DNA of 64,000 nt, taken from positions 62,001-126,000 of the forward strand of contig NZ_FOPZ01000002.1 in NCBI RefSeq assembly GCF_900113615.1, read 5' to 3'. Shown here one piece after another: positions 41,618 through 50,503 of the stretch. The translations under genes were made by a program, and so were the position numbers. Under the pieces are notes generated by a model, which did no database searches, was not told the origin of the DNA, and worked only from the letters and a program-made list of their open reading frames with translations. The first letter of the stretch is position 1. Every line of letters begins with the position of its first letter. The stretch comes from Halorubrum aquaticum (GTDB lineage: Archaea; Halobacteriota; Halobacteria; Halobacteriales; Haloferacaceae).

Positions 41618-42162
41618 TGCGGCTCAAGCCGGTCCCCGAACCGCCGGCGGAGCTCGCGGCGCTGACCGAGTTCCAGCGGGCGGTCCCGCTCGTGCCGGGG
41701 AGCACCGACGACTGCTGTGCCCGCCTGCGGGATCGGTGTGACCTCCCGAACCGCCAGCGCGCGAACGACTGGCTCGCGTTCCTCCGGACGCTCGGGCTCG
41801 TCCGGGAGACGGATCGGGGGTTCGTCCGAACCGACGCGGAGCCGACCCCCGAACGCGTCCGCGAGGGGCTCCGCGAGGGCGTCCTCCACGTTCCCGAGGC
41901 GCTCTCGTCGTTGCGAGCGGCGTCGCCGGCGGAGCCGGTGACCGCGGACGCGCTCTTCGACGCCACCCGCGACTCCGTCCCCCGCCACGACCGCGCGCGG
42001 GACGCGGACTGGGAGCGGTCCTGGCGCGACCGGGCGGACCGGCTCCTCCGGTGGCTCGTCCTCGTCGATCTGGCCGCTCCGGTCGACGACGGTCGTTCGA
42101 GGTCCGCCGACGGCGACGGCGAACGCGGGTACGTCGCGGGCGACGCCCTCGCGGACGCGTGA
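41617..42162 (+). CDS. Conserved hypothetical protein coupled to mch
   Basis: A 181-residue soluble protein; no recognised domain. RQRANDWLAFLRTLGLVRETDRGFVRTD resembles a winged-helix recognition region, so a DNA-binding role is possible. A Cys pair occurs in DDCCARLRDRCDLPN. The ATG shares a base with the mch stop, so expression is coupled. The C-terminal end is acidic and Ser-rich. Confidence 0.72.
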   Translation: MRLKPVPEPPAELAALTEFQRAVPLVPGSTDDCCARLRDRCDLPNRQRANDWLAFLRTLGLVRETDRGFVRTDAEPTPERVREGLREGVLHVPEALSSLRAASPAEPVTADALFDATRDSVPRHDRARDADWERSWRDRADRLLRWLVLVDLAAPVDDGRSRSADGDGERGYVAGDALADA

Positions 42163-42204
42163 CCCCGTGACAAGCCTTTTGCCCGGAGCCGGAGACAATT
42201 CGAT

Positions 42205-43410
42205 ATGGGACGATTCCACGGGCGGAGGCCACCGGAGACGGTGTCGTACGAGCCCGCGAGCGTGAAGGACCTCCTCGTGGAGATGAAGGACACGGCGGAG
42301 CTCCTCATCGACCTGTCGTACTCCGCGGTGCTCCACGCGAGCCCCTCGGTCGCACGCGAGGTCGTCGAGCTCGAACACCGGATGGACGTCCTCCAGATGC
42401 GCGCCCGGATGAGCCTCATGCTCGCGGCGCGAAACCCCAACGAGGCGGAGACGCTCGCCCCCGTGCTCGGCGTCGTCGGCGCCGCCGACAAGGTATCCGA
42501 TGCCGCCGGCGACATCGCGAAGATCGTGCTCGAGGAGATCGGGCTCCCGGACGCGATGCGCGGCGCGCTCACCGAGGGCGTCGAGACGCTCGTCCGCGGC
42601 ACCGTCGCCGGTGACTCCCCCTACGACGGCCGCACGCTGAAGGACATCGACCTGGAGTCGAAGACGGGCGTTCGGGTCATCGCGATCCGCCGGGACGACG
42701 ACTGGATACTCAACCCCGGCCCGAGGACCCGGCTGAACGGCGGCGACGTGACGCTGCTCCGCGGCCCCGAGACCGGGGTCGCGGAGGCGTACCCGATCCT
42801 GACCGGCGAGCCGTTCGAGGCGGACGAGCCCGTCGAGCCCGCGATCGACGACCTCGAGCGCGCGGTCGACTCGATCGTGTTGATGAAGAACCTCTCGGAA
42901 CTCGCCGTCGACCTGGCGTACGGCTCCGTGCTTTTCGACAACGAGGAGCTCGCCGAGGAGGTGAGCAACCTCGAGATCGAGGTCGACGCGCTCCAGTCGC
43001 GGTTCGAGGCGTGGACGCTCCGGGCGGCGAAGGCGGCCGAGGACCCGGTTTCGCTCCGGGGGCTCATCCACCTCGGGGTCGCGACCGAGGAGATCTCGGA
43101 CGCCGCCCTCGAGATCACCGAGGGCGTGATCCGCGACATCGGCGTCCACCCCGTCGTCGAGATGGCCGTCAAGGAGTCCGACGAGATCATCACGCGAACC
43201 CGAGTCGGCCGGGGAAGCGACCTCGCGGGAACGCGGGTCGCCTCCGGCGTCCCCGCGACCGAGATCGCCACGAGCGTGCTCGCGATCCGCCGCCCGGAGG
43301 AGGGGTGGCTCGTCGGACCGGACCTCGACACCACCGTCCGCGCCGGCGACGTGATCATCTCGAAGGGGACGCGGACCTCCGCCGCGGAGTTCGCGGAACT
43401 CGCGTCGTGA
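42205..43410 (+). CDS. Duplicated PhoU/TrkA-C regulatory protein, probable K+ transport regulator
   Basis: A 401-residue protein built as two tandem repeats. Each has a PhoU-like helical module (KDLLVEMKDTAELLIDLSYSAV, then VDSIVLMKNLSELAVDLAYGSV in the second) followed by a TrkA-C domain (TGVRVIAIRRDDDWILNPGP and ATSVLAIRRPEEGWLVGPDLD). No membrane segment is present. Such proteins sense ligands for cation transporters or channels. TTTTGCC lies about 28 nt upstream of ATG 42205. The stop overlaps the GTG of the next gene. Confidence 0.85.
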   Translation: MGRFHGRRPPETVSYEPASVKDLLVEMKDTAELLIDLSYSAVLHASPSVAREVVELEHRMDVLQMRARMSLMLAARNPNEAETLAPVLGVVGAADKVSDAAGDIAKIVLEEIGLPDAMRGALTEGVETLVRGTVAGDSPYDGRTLKDIDLESKTGVRVIAIRRDDDWILNPGPRTRLNGGDVTLLRGPETGVAEAYPILTGEPFEADEPVEPAIDDLERAVDSIVLMKNLSELAVDLAYGSVLFDNEELAEEVSNLEIEVDALQSRFEAWTLRAAKAAEDPVSLRGLIHLGVATEEISDAALEITEGVIRDIGVHPVVEMAVKESDEIITRTRVGRGSDLAGTRVASGVPATEIATSVLAIRRPEEGWLVGPDLDTTVRAGDVIISKGTRTSAAEFAELAS

Positions 43411-43784
43411 CCCGGGCGACCCGGCCCGCCCGTGCCTACTACGGGGCGATGGACGCCGGCGACTACGGCCGGCTCGCCGACCTCCTCGATCCGGCGTTCG
43501 TCCACGAACGTCCGGACCGAACCCTCGAGGGACGCGAGCGGTTCGTCGCGTTCATGCGCGACGAGCGGCCGATGACCGACACCGAACACGTCGTCGACGC
43601 GGTGTACGAGTCGGATCCCGGCGCGGGCGACGACCCGCCGGAGCCCGCCGGGTCCACCGGCGTGGCGGTCCAGGGGAGACTCCTCGACGCCGACGGCGAC
43701 GAGCTGTTCGCGTTCGTCGACGTCTTCACCGTCGAGGAGGGTCGACTGACCGAGTTGCGGACGTACGCCCGGACGGACGGATAG
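43407..43784 (+). CDS. SnoaL/NTF2-like protein of unknown function
   Basis: A 125-residue protein with an NTF2-like fold pattern: RAYYGAMDAGDYGRLADLLDPAFVHERPDRTLEGRERFVAFM, then VQGRLLDADGDELFAFVDVFTVEEGRLTELRTYAR. Family members are small enzymes or ligand pockets; no function can be assigned. The GTG start overlaps the stop of the PhoU/TrkA-C gene (GTGA). The end is 34 bp from the convergent arcS. Confidence 0.82.
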   Translation: MTRATRPARAYYGAMDAGDYGRLADLLDPAFVHERPDRTLEGRERFVAFMRDERPMTDTEHVVDAVYESDPGAGDDPPEPAGSTGVAVQGRLLDADGDELFAFVDVFTVEEGRLTELRTYARTDG

Positions 43785-43817
43785 CGCGGAACCTCTCCTC
43801 GGCCGCGGAGCAGTCCC

Positions 43818-45641
43818 CTACTTCTCGTCGACGTGGCGCACCTCGCTGGCGACGCCGCGGGTCGACTCGACCATCTCCGGTCCGGACATCTCCGCGCGGC
43901 CGACCGCGAACGCCCTCGGTCCCTCGATGACGACCTCGTCGCCGACGCGGATCCCGTCGTCGGCGTCGACGACGCCCGGCGCGAGCACGGAGCCGTGTGG
44001 GACGAACCCGTCGATCTCGACTCGTTTGGTGGGAGCGTCGCTCTCGACCCATCGCCGCGCCCCTTCGAGCGTGAACGAGAGCGTGCCGTACTGTGGGACC
44101 ATGGTCGCGAGCTGTGCGCCCGGCTCGCCCTCGCGGCCGGCGTCCGGGTCGTCGCCCCACACCTGGAGCTTGGGATAGCGGCCCGTGGTCCGGATCGCGT
44201 CGCCACCTCCGTCGGTCGCGCCGCTCCCGGAGCCGCCGAACAGGTCGTCGCCCGCGCCGTCGCCGATCAGGTAGTCGGCGATCGCCCGGACCGTGTTGTG
44301 CTCGCGCTCGCGCTTGCTGTAGGCGGGCTCGCCGGAGAGCGCGGCGTTCAGCTCCCCGAGCGACTCGTCGGTCGTGGGGTGGTCGACGCAGGTGTACTCG
44401 AAGTCGACGTCGATCCCGGGGTCGGCCTCGACGCGCTCGCAGACCTCGCGGTAGCCGTGTTCCGGGACGTGCGCGACGACCCTGGAGTAGTCGTTGCGCG
44501 TCAGATACCGGCGGAGCACCTCGGCGACGAAGCCGATCTCGTCCTCGCTCCAGTCGCCGGTGACGACGGAGTCGTAGTGCTGGGCGGGGTAGGTCGTCTC
44601 CAGCTCCTGCGGGACGACCCCGATCGGCGAGGTCATCGAGACTGTGTGGCCGCGCCACTTCACCGCGTCGTGGAACTGCCGGTGGCTCTGGGAGTCGCTG
44701 TACGGCTTCGTCGCCGAACAGGGCACCAACACCAGCGGCTGGTCGGAAAAGCGGTTCCGGTAGCGGCTCGTCACGCGGTCCGCGAACCGCCGGATCTCGA
44801 CGCGGTCGAGCGTCTCGGCGGTCGCGGCCGTCACCTCGGCGTCGCGCATCAGCGGGGTCCGCTCCTCGAGGTAGCCCCACTGGTCGTCGAACTCGCGGAA
44901 CGCGGCGGTGAGCCACTGCTCGTGACGCGCCTGTCCCTCGATGTAGTCCCGCAGACGACCCGCCCGGATCCGCTCGCGGACGCGGCGGAGTTCGGCCTCC
45001 AGCGCGTTCACGTTGTGCTCGGCGCAGTCGGCGCGGGTGAACTCCTCGCGGGGAGTCGCACAGGCCGGACAGGCACAGGGGAGCTCCTCGAGGTCCTCGA
45101 GGAAGTGCTCGGCGTCGGCGGTGAGGTACCTCCCCTGCGTCCCCTTCGTTCGCGCGAGCGAGGCGTCGACGAGGTCGACGCCGGCGTACGCGAGGAGGGC
45201 GACGTTCAGCGGCGTGGCGACGCCGGAGAGGAGGAGCGCGGTGTCGGCCGGCAGCGCCGACTTCGCCGACAGGACCGCGTCGCGGAACGCCTCGCCGTGG
45301 CCGACGAACCCCGCGGCGTCGGCGAGGACGTAGGCGTCAGCACCCACGTCACGGGGGGCCTCGCCGTCGACGACCGCGGCGGTCGGCGCGTCGATCGCGG
45401 GGTGATCCACCCGGAACGACTCGCGCACCTCATCGCGGGTCCCCGCCGGAAACGATCGGTGCGGCAACACGGTGAGCGACGCCTCGTCGCCCTCGGGCAC
45501 CTCGCGGTCGGCGGTCCAGAGGCTTCCCGCGTCGACGAGGAAGGGGTCCGCGAGCGCCGGCGTGGTCACCGGGTCGGCGAGCCGGAGCTCCCCGATCCGG
45601 GCCGCGCCGTCGCGGTCGTGGACCTCGAAGTGGTCGGTCAT
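43818..45641 (-). CDS. arcS: Archaeosine synthase (ArcS)
   Basis: A 607-residue TGT-like paralogue that completes archaeosine formation at tRNA position 15. The ArcS signature PCSATKPYSDSQSH is at 307-320. A zinc-type Cys set (Cys189, 191, 194, 206, with His209) and a C-terminal PUA domain (ATMVPQYGTLSF, then EIDGFVPHGSVLAPGVV) are present. Canonical TGT catalytic parts are reduced, as expected. ATG at 45641 gives MTDHFEVHDRDG; the 30 upstream residues are charged and overlap idsA-side DNA. It is the third gene after rnj and idsA on the same strand, 52 bp from idsA. Confidence 0.92.
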   Translation of the reverse strand: MTDHFEVHDRDGAARIGELRLADPVTTPALADPFLVDAGSLWTADREVPEGDEASLTVLPHRSFPAGTRDEVRESFRVDHPAIDAPTAAVVDGEAPRDVGADAYVLADAAGFVGHGEAFRDAVLSAKSALPADTALLLSGVATPLNVALLAYAGVDLVDASLARTKGTQGRYLTADAEHFLEDLEELPCACPACATPREEFTRADCAEHNVNALEAELRRVRERIRAGRLRDYIEGQARHEQWLTAAFREFDDQWGYLEERTPLMRDAEVTAATAETLDRVEIRRFADRVTSRYRNRFSDQPLVLVPCSATKPYSDSQSHRQFHDAVKWRGHTVSMTSPIGVVPQELETTYPAQHYDSVVTGDWSEDEIGFVAEVLRRYLTRNDYSRVVAHVPEHGYREVCERVEADPGIDVDFEYTCVDHPTTDESLGELNAALSGEPAYSKREREHNTVRAIADYLIGDGAGDDLFGGSGSGATDGGGDAIRTTGRYPKLQVWGDDPDAGREGEPGAQLATMVPQYGTLSFTLEGARRWVESDAPTKRVEIDGFVPHGSVLAPGVVDADDGIRVGDEVVIEGPRAFAVGRAEMSGPEMVESTRGVASEVRHVDEK

Positions 45642-45693
45642 ACGTCCCCTCGCCGGGGGACGCTCAACTCTCTTGTGTTCCGCGTCCGACCGG

Positions 45694-46740
45694 TCAGTAC
45701 CCGCGCGTGATGAGGTAGTCCGCGAGGTCACGGAGGAGCGCCCGCGAGTCGCTCTCGGGCAGCACTTGGAGGTGTTCCTTCGAGCGGGCGGTGAGGTCCG
45801 CCGCGGTCTCGCGCGCGTACTCGATCGAGCCGGCCGCCTCGAGGACGGCCACCGCCTCGTCGACCTCCGCCTCCGTCACCTCGGCGGGCGTCTCGGCGTC
45901 GACGAGCCCGTCGACGTCCACGCCCTCCTGGCGGGCGTGAAGCGTGATCAGCGTCTCCTTGCCCTCGACGAGGTCCGAACCGCGCTGTTTGCCCAGTTCC
46001 TCGGAGGGGACGGTGAGATCGAGCACGTCGTCCTGGATCTGGAAGGCCCGACCGGAGTCGATCCCGTACTGATACAGGGCGTCCGCGATCTCGTCGTCGG
46101 CGCCGAGCAGGACCGCCGCCGTCGAGGCCGCGGCCCCGTACAACACGGCGGTCTTCAACTCGACCATCTCGAGGTACTCCTCGGGAAGGATGTCGTCGCG
46201 GGACTCGAAGGCGACGTCGAGGGCCTGCCCCTCGCAGATCTCCGTACAGGTCGACGCGAGAAGCCGCATCGCCTCGAGGCCGTCGGCCGGGTCGGCCCCG
46301 GTCTCGCTCATGATCTCGAACGCCTTCGAGTACAGCGTGTCGCCGGCGAGGATCGCCGTCGACACGTCGTACTTCTCGTGGACGGCCGGCACGCCGCGCC
46401 GGAGGTCGTCCTCGTCCATGATGTCGTCGTGGATCAGCGTGAACGACTGGATCACCTCGATCGCGACGGCCGCGCGCATGACGTCGACGGGCTCGCCGGA
46501 GAGCGCGTCGAACTCCCGGAAGTCGGCGCTCATCGGCGCGATCCCGGCGACGGCTTCCGCCGCCAGCGTCGTGACCGTCGGTCGGAGCCGCTTGCCGCCC
46601 GCCTCGAGGATGTATCGGGACGCCTCGTAGAGCCGTTCCGGGCGCTGTACGGGTAACTCCTCGTCGATAGCGGCGTTGACCAGATCGCGCCGCTCGCGGA
46701 TGGCGTCGAGCACCCGCGCCTCCGTCGTCTCGGTCGTCAT
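45694..46740 (-). CDS. idsA: Geranylgeranyl/farnesyl diphosphate synthase (prenyltransferase)
   Basis: A 348-residue trans-prenyl diphosphate synthase providing isoprenoid chains for archaeal lipids. The first Asp-rich motif is in [15 protein letters not shown], the second in [10 protein letters not shown]; the substrate-binding GGKRLRP is near residue 50. Chain length cannot be set from sequence alone, but C20 is usual for haloarchaeal lipid synthesis. The start overlaps the rnj stop (ATGA). The rnj-idsA order is common in archaea. Confidence 0.93.
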   Translation of the reverse strand: MTTETTEARVLDAIRERRDLVNAAIDEELPVQRPERLYEASRYILEAGGKRLRPTVTTLAAEAVAGIAPMSADFREFDALSGEPVDVMRAAVAIEVIQSFTLIHDDIMDEDDLRRGVPAVHEKYDVSTAILAGDTLYSKAFEIMSETGADPADGLEAMRLLASTCTEICEGQALDVAFESRDDILPEEYLEMVELKTAVLYGAAASTAAVLLGADDEIADALYQYGIDSGRAFQIQDDVLDLTVPSEELGKQRGSDLVEGKETLITLHARQEGVDVDGLVDAETPAEVTEAEVDEAVAVLEAAGSIEYARETAADLTARSKEHLQVLPESDSRALLRDLADYLITRGY

Positions 46741-48089
46741 TCGACTATCTGGACGGTGTTGCCGTTCTGCGTGACGTGGAGGTCACGACCGAGCTTGTAC
46801 CCCTGCGACTTCGCGAGGTCGACGTACGGCGAGCGACCCTTGAGGTCCTGGTGGCCGGGAATGACGTTCTGCGGCTGGAGCGTGTCGAGCATCTCGTAGT
46901 GGCCCTCCTCGCGGAGGTGGCCGGAGACGTGGATGTCGTCGAAGATGCGAGCGCCCTGCATCCGGAGCAGCTGCTCGGACTGGTACCGCTGGCCCTCGTT
47001 GGTCGGTTCGGGGATGATCCCCGCGCTGAAGACGACCTTGTCGCCGTTCTCCAGCTCGTAGGGCGTCTCGCCGCGACCCATCCGGGTCAACATCGCGCGC
47101 GGCTCGCCCTGGTGGCCCGTCACGATGGGGAGGAAGTTGCCCTTCCCCTCCTTCATGATCCGCTTGAACGCGCGGTCGACGGACTTCCGGTGGCCGTACA
47201 TGCCGACGTCGCCCTGGAAGTCGACGAAGTCGAGCCGTTCGGCGGTGCCCGAGTACTTCTCCATCGAGCGGCCGAGCAGCACGGGCTGGCGGCCGATCTC
47301 GCGGGCGAACTCGACGAGCGACTTCACCCGGGCGATGTGCGAGGAGAACGTCGTGGCGACGATCCCGCCGGAGTAGTCCTCGACCGAGTTGAGGGTGTCG
47401 TGGAGGTGCTTGCGAGCGACCGACTCGGAGGGCGTCCGGCCCTTCCGGCCCGCGTTCGTACAGTCCTCGATGTAACAGAGGACGCCCTCGTCCTGGCGGC
47501 CGATCTCGGCGAAGCGGTCCATGTCGATCGGGTCGCCGATGACGGGCGTGTGGTCCATCCGCTTGTCGAGCCCGTAGACGATCGCGCCCTCGGGCGTGTG
47601 GAGGACCGGGTTGATCGCGTCGATGATCGAGTGGGTGACGTTGACGAACTCCATTTCGACCTGCTCGGAGTCGCCGATGGCCATCGTGCCGCCCGCCTCC
47701 ATCTTCACGAGGTCGTTGTCGACCTGGAACTTGCCCTCGTCGGAGATCTGCTGTTTGACGAGCTCGATCGTGTACGGGGAGGCGACGACCGGCGCGTCGT
47801 ACCGGTGTGCGAGCTTCGGGATCGCCGCGATGTGGTCGAGGTGCCCGTGCGTCGGGACGATCGCCTGGACGTCGCCCTCCAGGTCGCTCATGATCCGGTC
47901 GTCCGGGATCGCTCCCATGTCGATCAGATCGAGGCTGTGCATCTTCTCGGTCTCCACGTTGTCGTGGATGAGGACCTTACTGAGGTTCAGGCCCATGTCG
48001 AAGATGACGATGTCCTCGCCCGCACGGACCGCCGTCATCTGTCGACCGACCTCTTCGTATCCGCCGATTGTCGCGATTTCGATTTCCAT
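46737..48089 (-). CDS. rnj: Archaeal RNase J (beta-CASP ribonuclease)
   Basis: A 450-residue metallo-beta-lactamase/beta-CASP exoribonuclease expected to degrade RNA 5' to 3'. The HGHLDH zinc motif is near residue 80 ([14 protein letters not shown]). Other metal ligands are in FVNVTHSI and YGLDKRMDH, and beta-CASP motifs in [10 protein letters not shown] and [11 protein letters not shown]. No KH domain, as in aRNase J rather than aCPSF1. ATG at 48089 is the first Met of the conserved strand [15 protein letters not shown]. It is the first gene of the rnj-idsA-arcS run. Confidence 0.94.
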   Translation of the reverse strand: MEIEIATIGGYEEVGRQMTAVRAGEDIVIFDMGLNLSKVLIHDNVETEKMHSLDLIDMGAIPDDRIMSDLEGDVQAIVPTHGHLDHIAAIPKLAHRYDAPVVASPYTIELVKQQISDEGKFQVDNDLVKMEAGGTMAIGDSEQVEMEFVNVTHSIIDAINPVLHTPEGAIVYGLDKRMDHTPVIGDPIDMDRFAEIGRQDEGVLCYIEDCTNAGRKGRTPSESVARKHLHDTLNSVEDYSGGIVATTFSSHIARVKSLVEFAREIGRQPVLLGRSMEKYSGTAERLDFVDFQGDVGMYGHRKSVDRAFKRIMKEGKGNFLPIVTGHQGEPRAMLTRMGRGETPYELENGDKVVFSAGIIPEPTNEGQRYQSEQLLRMQGARIFDDIHVSGHLREEGHYEMLDTLQPQNVIPGHQDLKGRSPYVDLAKSQGYKLGRDLHVTQNGNTVQIVE

Positions 48090-48354
48090 GGTGTGTGTTC
48101 TCGAACGCCGCCTTCCGGCGCTCTATCACTGATTCCCCGCAAAGGAGCCGTCAGCCCCGGCGTCTAACCGCGTGTCGGTGAAGGCCCCGCTACGGCCGAG
48201 CCGGCGTCGGCTCACCGTGTCCCGCGGGAGTGTGGTGTCCGCCGATACACCGCGGCGTGTTAAAAACGTCCGGGTTCGACGGCGCAGCGCGGGAACGGAG
48301 CGAAAACCCGGCTCGGACGCCTCGCGTTCCGTCGGAACCGTCCGCCTCCCGGTA
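48090..48354. other. Divergent intergenic region between rnj and lsm
   Basis: About 265 bp with no gene. It includes GTGTTAAAAACG (about 48257-48268), a promoter-like element far from either start, and GC-rich DNA without obvious repeats. The lsm promoter lies at its right end. Upstream leader RNA for rnj is possible. Confidence 0.4.
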
Positions 48355-48363
48355 TTTTTAATA
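48355..48363 (+). promoter_or_regulatory. TATA-like box and SD of lsm
   Basis: TTTTTAATA is centred 29 nt before the ATG at 48388. A GGAGG (48372-48376) lies 11 nt before the ATG, so translation may not be purely leaderless. Confidence 0.6.
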
Positions 48364-48387
48364 GTGCGACGGGAGGCGGTAGGGACA

Positions 48388-48630
48388 ATGAGTGGACGAC
48401 CCCTCGACGTGCTCGAAGCGTCGCTCGAGGATCCGGTGACGGTACACCTCAAGGACGGTACGACCTACTACGGAATTCTGGCCGGCTACGACCAGCACAT
48501 GAACGTCGTCATCGAACCCGAGGAGGGCGTAAACGACCGCGTCGAGGGCGATCTCGACGGCGAGTTCGCGGTCGCGATCGAAGACACAACGATTATACGC
48601 GGCGATAACGTCGTTTCCATCAAAGCATGA
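48388..48630 (+). CDS. lsm: Lsm (Sm-like archaeal protein)
   Basis: An 80-residue Sm-fold RNA chaperone, forming heptameric rings in archaea. Sm1 ([26 protein letters not shown]) and Sm2 (IRGDNVVSI) are clear. It is the usual length for the family. Its stop overlaps the ATG of rpl37e (ATGA), the conserved lsm-rpl37e pairing of haloarchaea. Confidence 0.97.
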   Translation: MSGRPLDVLEASLEDPVTVHLKDGTTYYGILAGYDQHMNVVIEPEEGVNDRVEGDLDGEFAVAIEDTTIIRGDNVVSIKA

Positions 48631-48803
48631 CCGGCTCCGGTACGCCCTCTCAGGGGAAAAAGAACAAGACGGTTCACGTGAAGTGCCGCCGCTGCGGCGA
48701 GAAGTCCTACCACCTCACGAAGGAGCGGTGCTCCTCGTGCGGGTTCGGGAAGTCCGCGAAGCGCCGCGACTACGCCTGGCAGTCGAAGGCCGGCGACAAC
48801 TGA
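48627..48803 (+). CDS. rpl37e: Ribosomal protein L37e
   Basis: A 58-residue zinc-ribbon ribosomal protein. Two CxxC pairs ([11 protein letters not shown] and RCSSCGFG) form the zinc site, followed by [13 protein letters not shown]. It starts inside the lsm stop codon (ATGA), so the two are translated together. At 58 residues it is typical of archaeal L37e. Confidence 0.96.
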   Translation: MTGSGTPSQGKKNKTVHVKCRRCGEKSYHLTKERCSSCGFGKSAKRRDYAWQSKAGDN

Positions 48804-48953
48804 GGTTTCGCCGCTTCTCCGTCTCGATCCACCTCCCCGTTAGCCCCCGCTCCGCCTCGATCCGCCGTCTCGAACGCCTCGTCGTCGTCCCGGATCACCC
48901 ACCGAGCCCGCCGCGAGCCCAACCGTTAACGGCGGGAGCCTCCGAGTCCGGAC

Positions 48954-49985
48954 ATGGACCTGTCCATCGTCGACCTCTCGCCCATCCCCGAGGGCGGGAC
49001 CGCCGCCGACGCCTACGCCGACACCGTCGAGACCGCCGAGCGAGCGGAGCGACTCGGCTACTCGCGGTTCTGGGTCGCCGAACACCACGGGATGGGCGAC
49101 CGGCTCGCGGGAACGACCCCGGAGGTGGTCCTCGGACGGCTCGCCGCCGCCACGGACTCGATCCGGATCGGGTCGGGGGCCGTCCTCCTCAACCACTACA
49201 GCCCGTTCAAGGTCGCCGAGGTCTTCGGCGCGCTCGACGGGCTCGCCCCGGGGCGGATCGACGCCGGGCTGGGTCGAGCCAACGGGTCGCCCGCGGCCGA
49301 CCGCGCGCTCGGCACCGATCGACGGGTCGCGGATCCGGACGGCGACCACACCGAGAAGATCCGTGCGGTCATCAGCCACCTGTACGACGCCTTCCCCGCG
49401 GACCACGCGTACGCCGACCTCGAGGTTCCCCGATCCGGGGCGGCTCCGCCCGTCCCCTGGGTGCTCGGGTCGAGCCCGTCGAGCGCGGAGATCGCCGGAA
49501 AGCTCGGCGCGCGGTACTGCTTCGCGGCGTTCATCCGTCCCGGCCACGCCGAGTCCGCCTTCGAGACGTACCGCGAACACTTCGAGCCCTCCGAGTTGAC
49601 CGACGGCCCCGACGAGCCGCAGGGGATGCTCGCGGTCAACGCCGTCGCGGGCGAGACCGACGCGGCCGCGGCCCGACGGCGCGCGCCCGCGGAGGCGACC
49701 TACAAACGGATGCAACGCGGCGTGATCGGGTCGACGCCGTCGGTCGAGGAGGCGGTGGACGAACTGGGCGGCGCTCCCGAGCCGACTCCGGAAACGCTCG
49801 ACCCCGGCGAGTGGCCGCGGGCGATCTCCGGCGGTCCGGAGACGATCGACGGCCTGCTGTCCCAGCTCGCCGACCGCGTCGGCGTCGACGAGGTGATGAT
49901 CCAACACGTTGTTCCCGACCACGAGGACGCGCTGCGGTCACACGAGTTGCTTGCGGAGGCCGTCGGGATCGACGCGCGGGAGTGA
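48954..49985 (+). CDS. LLM-class flavin-dependent oxidoreductase
   Basis: A 343-residue luciferase-like monooxygenase of the YhbW-type subgroup. Characteristic blocks are LSIVDLSPIPEGGTAADAYADTVETAERAERLGYSRFWVAEHHGM, RIGSGAVLLNHYSPFKVAEVF, GRIDAGLGRANG and WVLGSSPSSAEIAGKLG. It binds FMN or F420; haloarchaea make F420, but the cofactor is not decided. The substrate is unknown. ATG at 48954 with CCGTTAACGG about 28 nt upstream as a TATA-like element. Confidence 0.9.
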   Translation: MDLSIVDLSPIPEGGTAADAYADTVETAERAERLGYSRFWVAEHHGMGDRLAGTTPEVVLGRLAAATDSIRIGSGAVLLNHYSPFKVAEVFGALDGLAPGRIDAGLGRANGSPAADRALGTDRRVADPDGDHTEKIRAVISHLYDAFPADHAYADLEVPRSGAAPPVPWVLGSSPSSAEIAGKLGARYCFAAFIRPGHAESAFETYREHFEPSELTDGPDEPQGMLAVNAVAGETDAAAARRRAPAEATYKRMQRGVIGSTPSVEEAVDELGGAPEPTPETLDPGEWPRAISGGPETIDGLLSQLADRVGVDEVMIQHVVPDHEDALRSHELLAEAVGIDARE

Positions 49986-50028
49986 CCGATCGACGCCCGC
50001 TCGATCCGGCGGAAACGACGATCCGCAC

Positions 50029-50244
50029 TCACCCGTCCTCGGGCGGGTTCACGAAGAGGCCCTCGAGCATCAAGGGCACACAGGCGGTCGAGGCGGTCGC
50101 GGTGGCGGCGGGCCAGCCCTCGAACGCAAGCGCGCCGACGCCGTAGCCCCCGAGGAACAGGAGCGGCATACAGACGAGGATCAGGTCGGCCCGCGAGAGT
50201 CCCTCGGAGAACGCCGTCGGGCGTTCCTCGAGCGTTCGGGTCAC
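50029..50244 (-). CDS. Small two-TM membrane protein
   Basis: A 71-residue protein with two hydrophobic segments (LILVCMPLLFLGGYGVGALAF and ATATASTACVPLMLEGLF). Function unknown. The GTG start overlaps the stop of the upstream CopG-like gene (GTGA), indicating a coupled pair. It is too short for homology judgement by eye. Confidence 0.68.
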   Translation of the reverse strand: MTRTLEERPTAFSEGLSRADLILVCMPLLFLGGYGVGALAFEGWPAATATASTACVPLMLEGLFVNPPEDG

Positions 50245-50441
50245 TCCATGTACCCCAACTCGCGGAGCTTTCGGGCGATCTGCTTCGCCTCCGCCTCGCC
50301 GATCTCGTCGTCCGACTCCATCTCCCGGACGACGACGTGTTTCACGAACTCCTTCACCGAGCCGAACGGCTCGTCCTCGATGTACTCCTCGACGTCCGCG
50401 ACGAACTCCTTGCGCAGCGATATCGTCGTGTACTCGCTCAT
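50241..50441 (-). CDS. Ribbon-helix-helix (CopG/AbrB-size) DNA-binding protein
   Basis: A 66-residue protein beginning MSEYTTISLRKEFVADVEEYIED, the pattern of an RHH strand plus helix, followed by a helix-rich charged part (FGSVKEFVKHVVVREMESDD). Such proteins are small regulators or antitoxins. ATG at 50441 is chosen over the longer frame because it starts the conserved strand and follows AAATTTAATTACATC, an AT-rich promoter. The two-TM gene is coupled after it. Toxin partners are not seen. Confidence 0.75.
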   Translation of the reverse strand: MSEYTTISLRKEFVADVEEYIEDEPFGSVKEFVKHVVVREMESDDEIGEAEAKQIARKLRELGYME

Positions 50442-50503
50442 GTGCCGGACGAGTCCGCCCGCCCACAAAAATTTAATTACATCTAATTACGGCCCGCCGC
50501 GGG

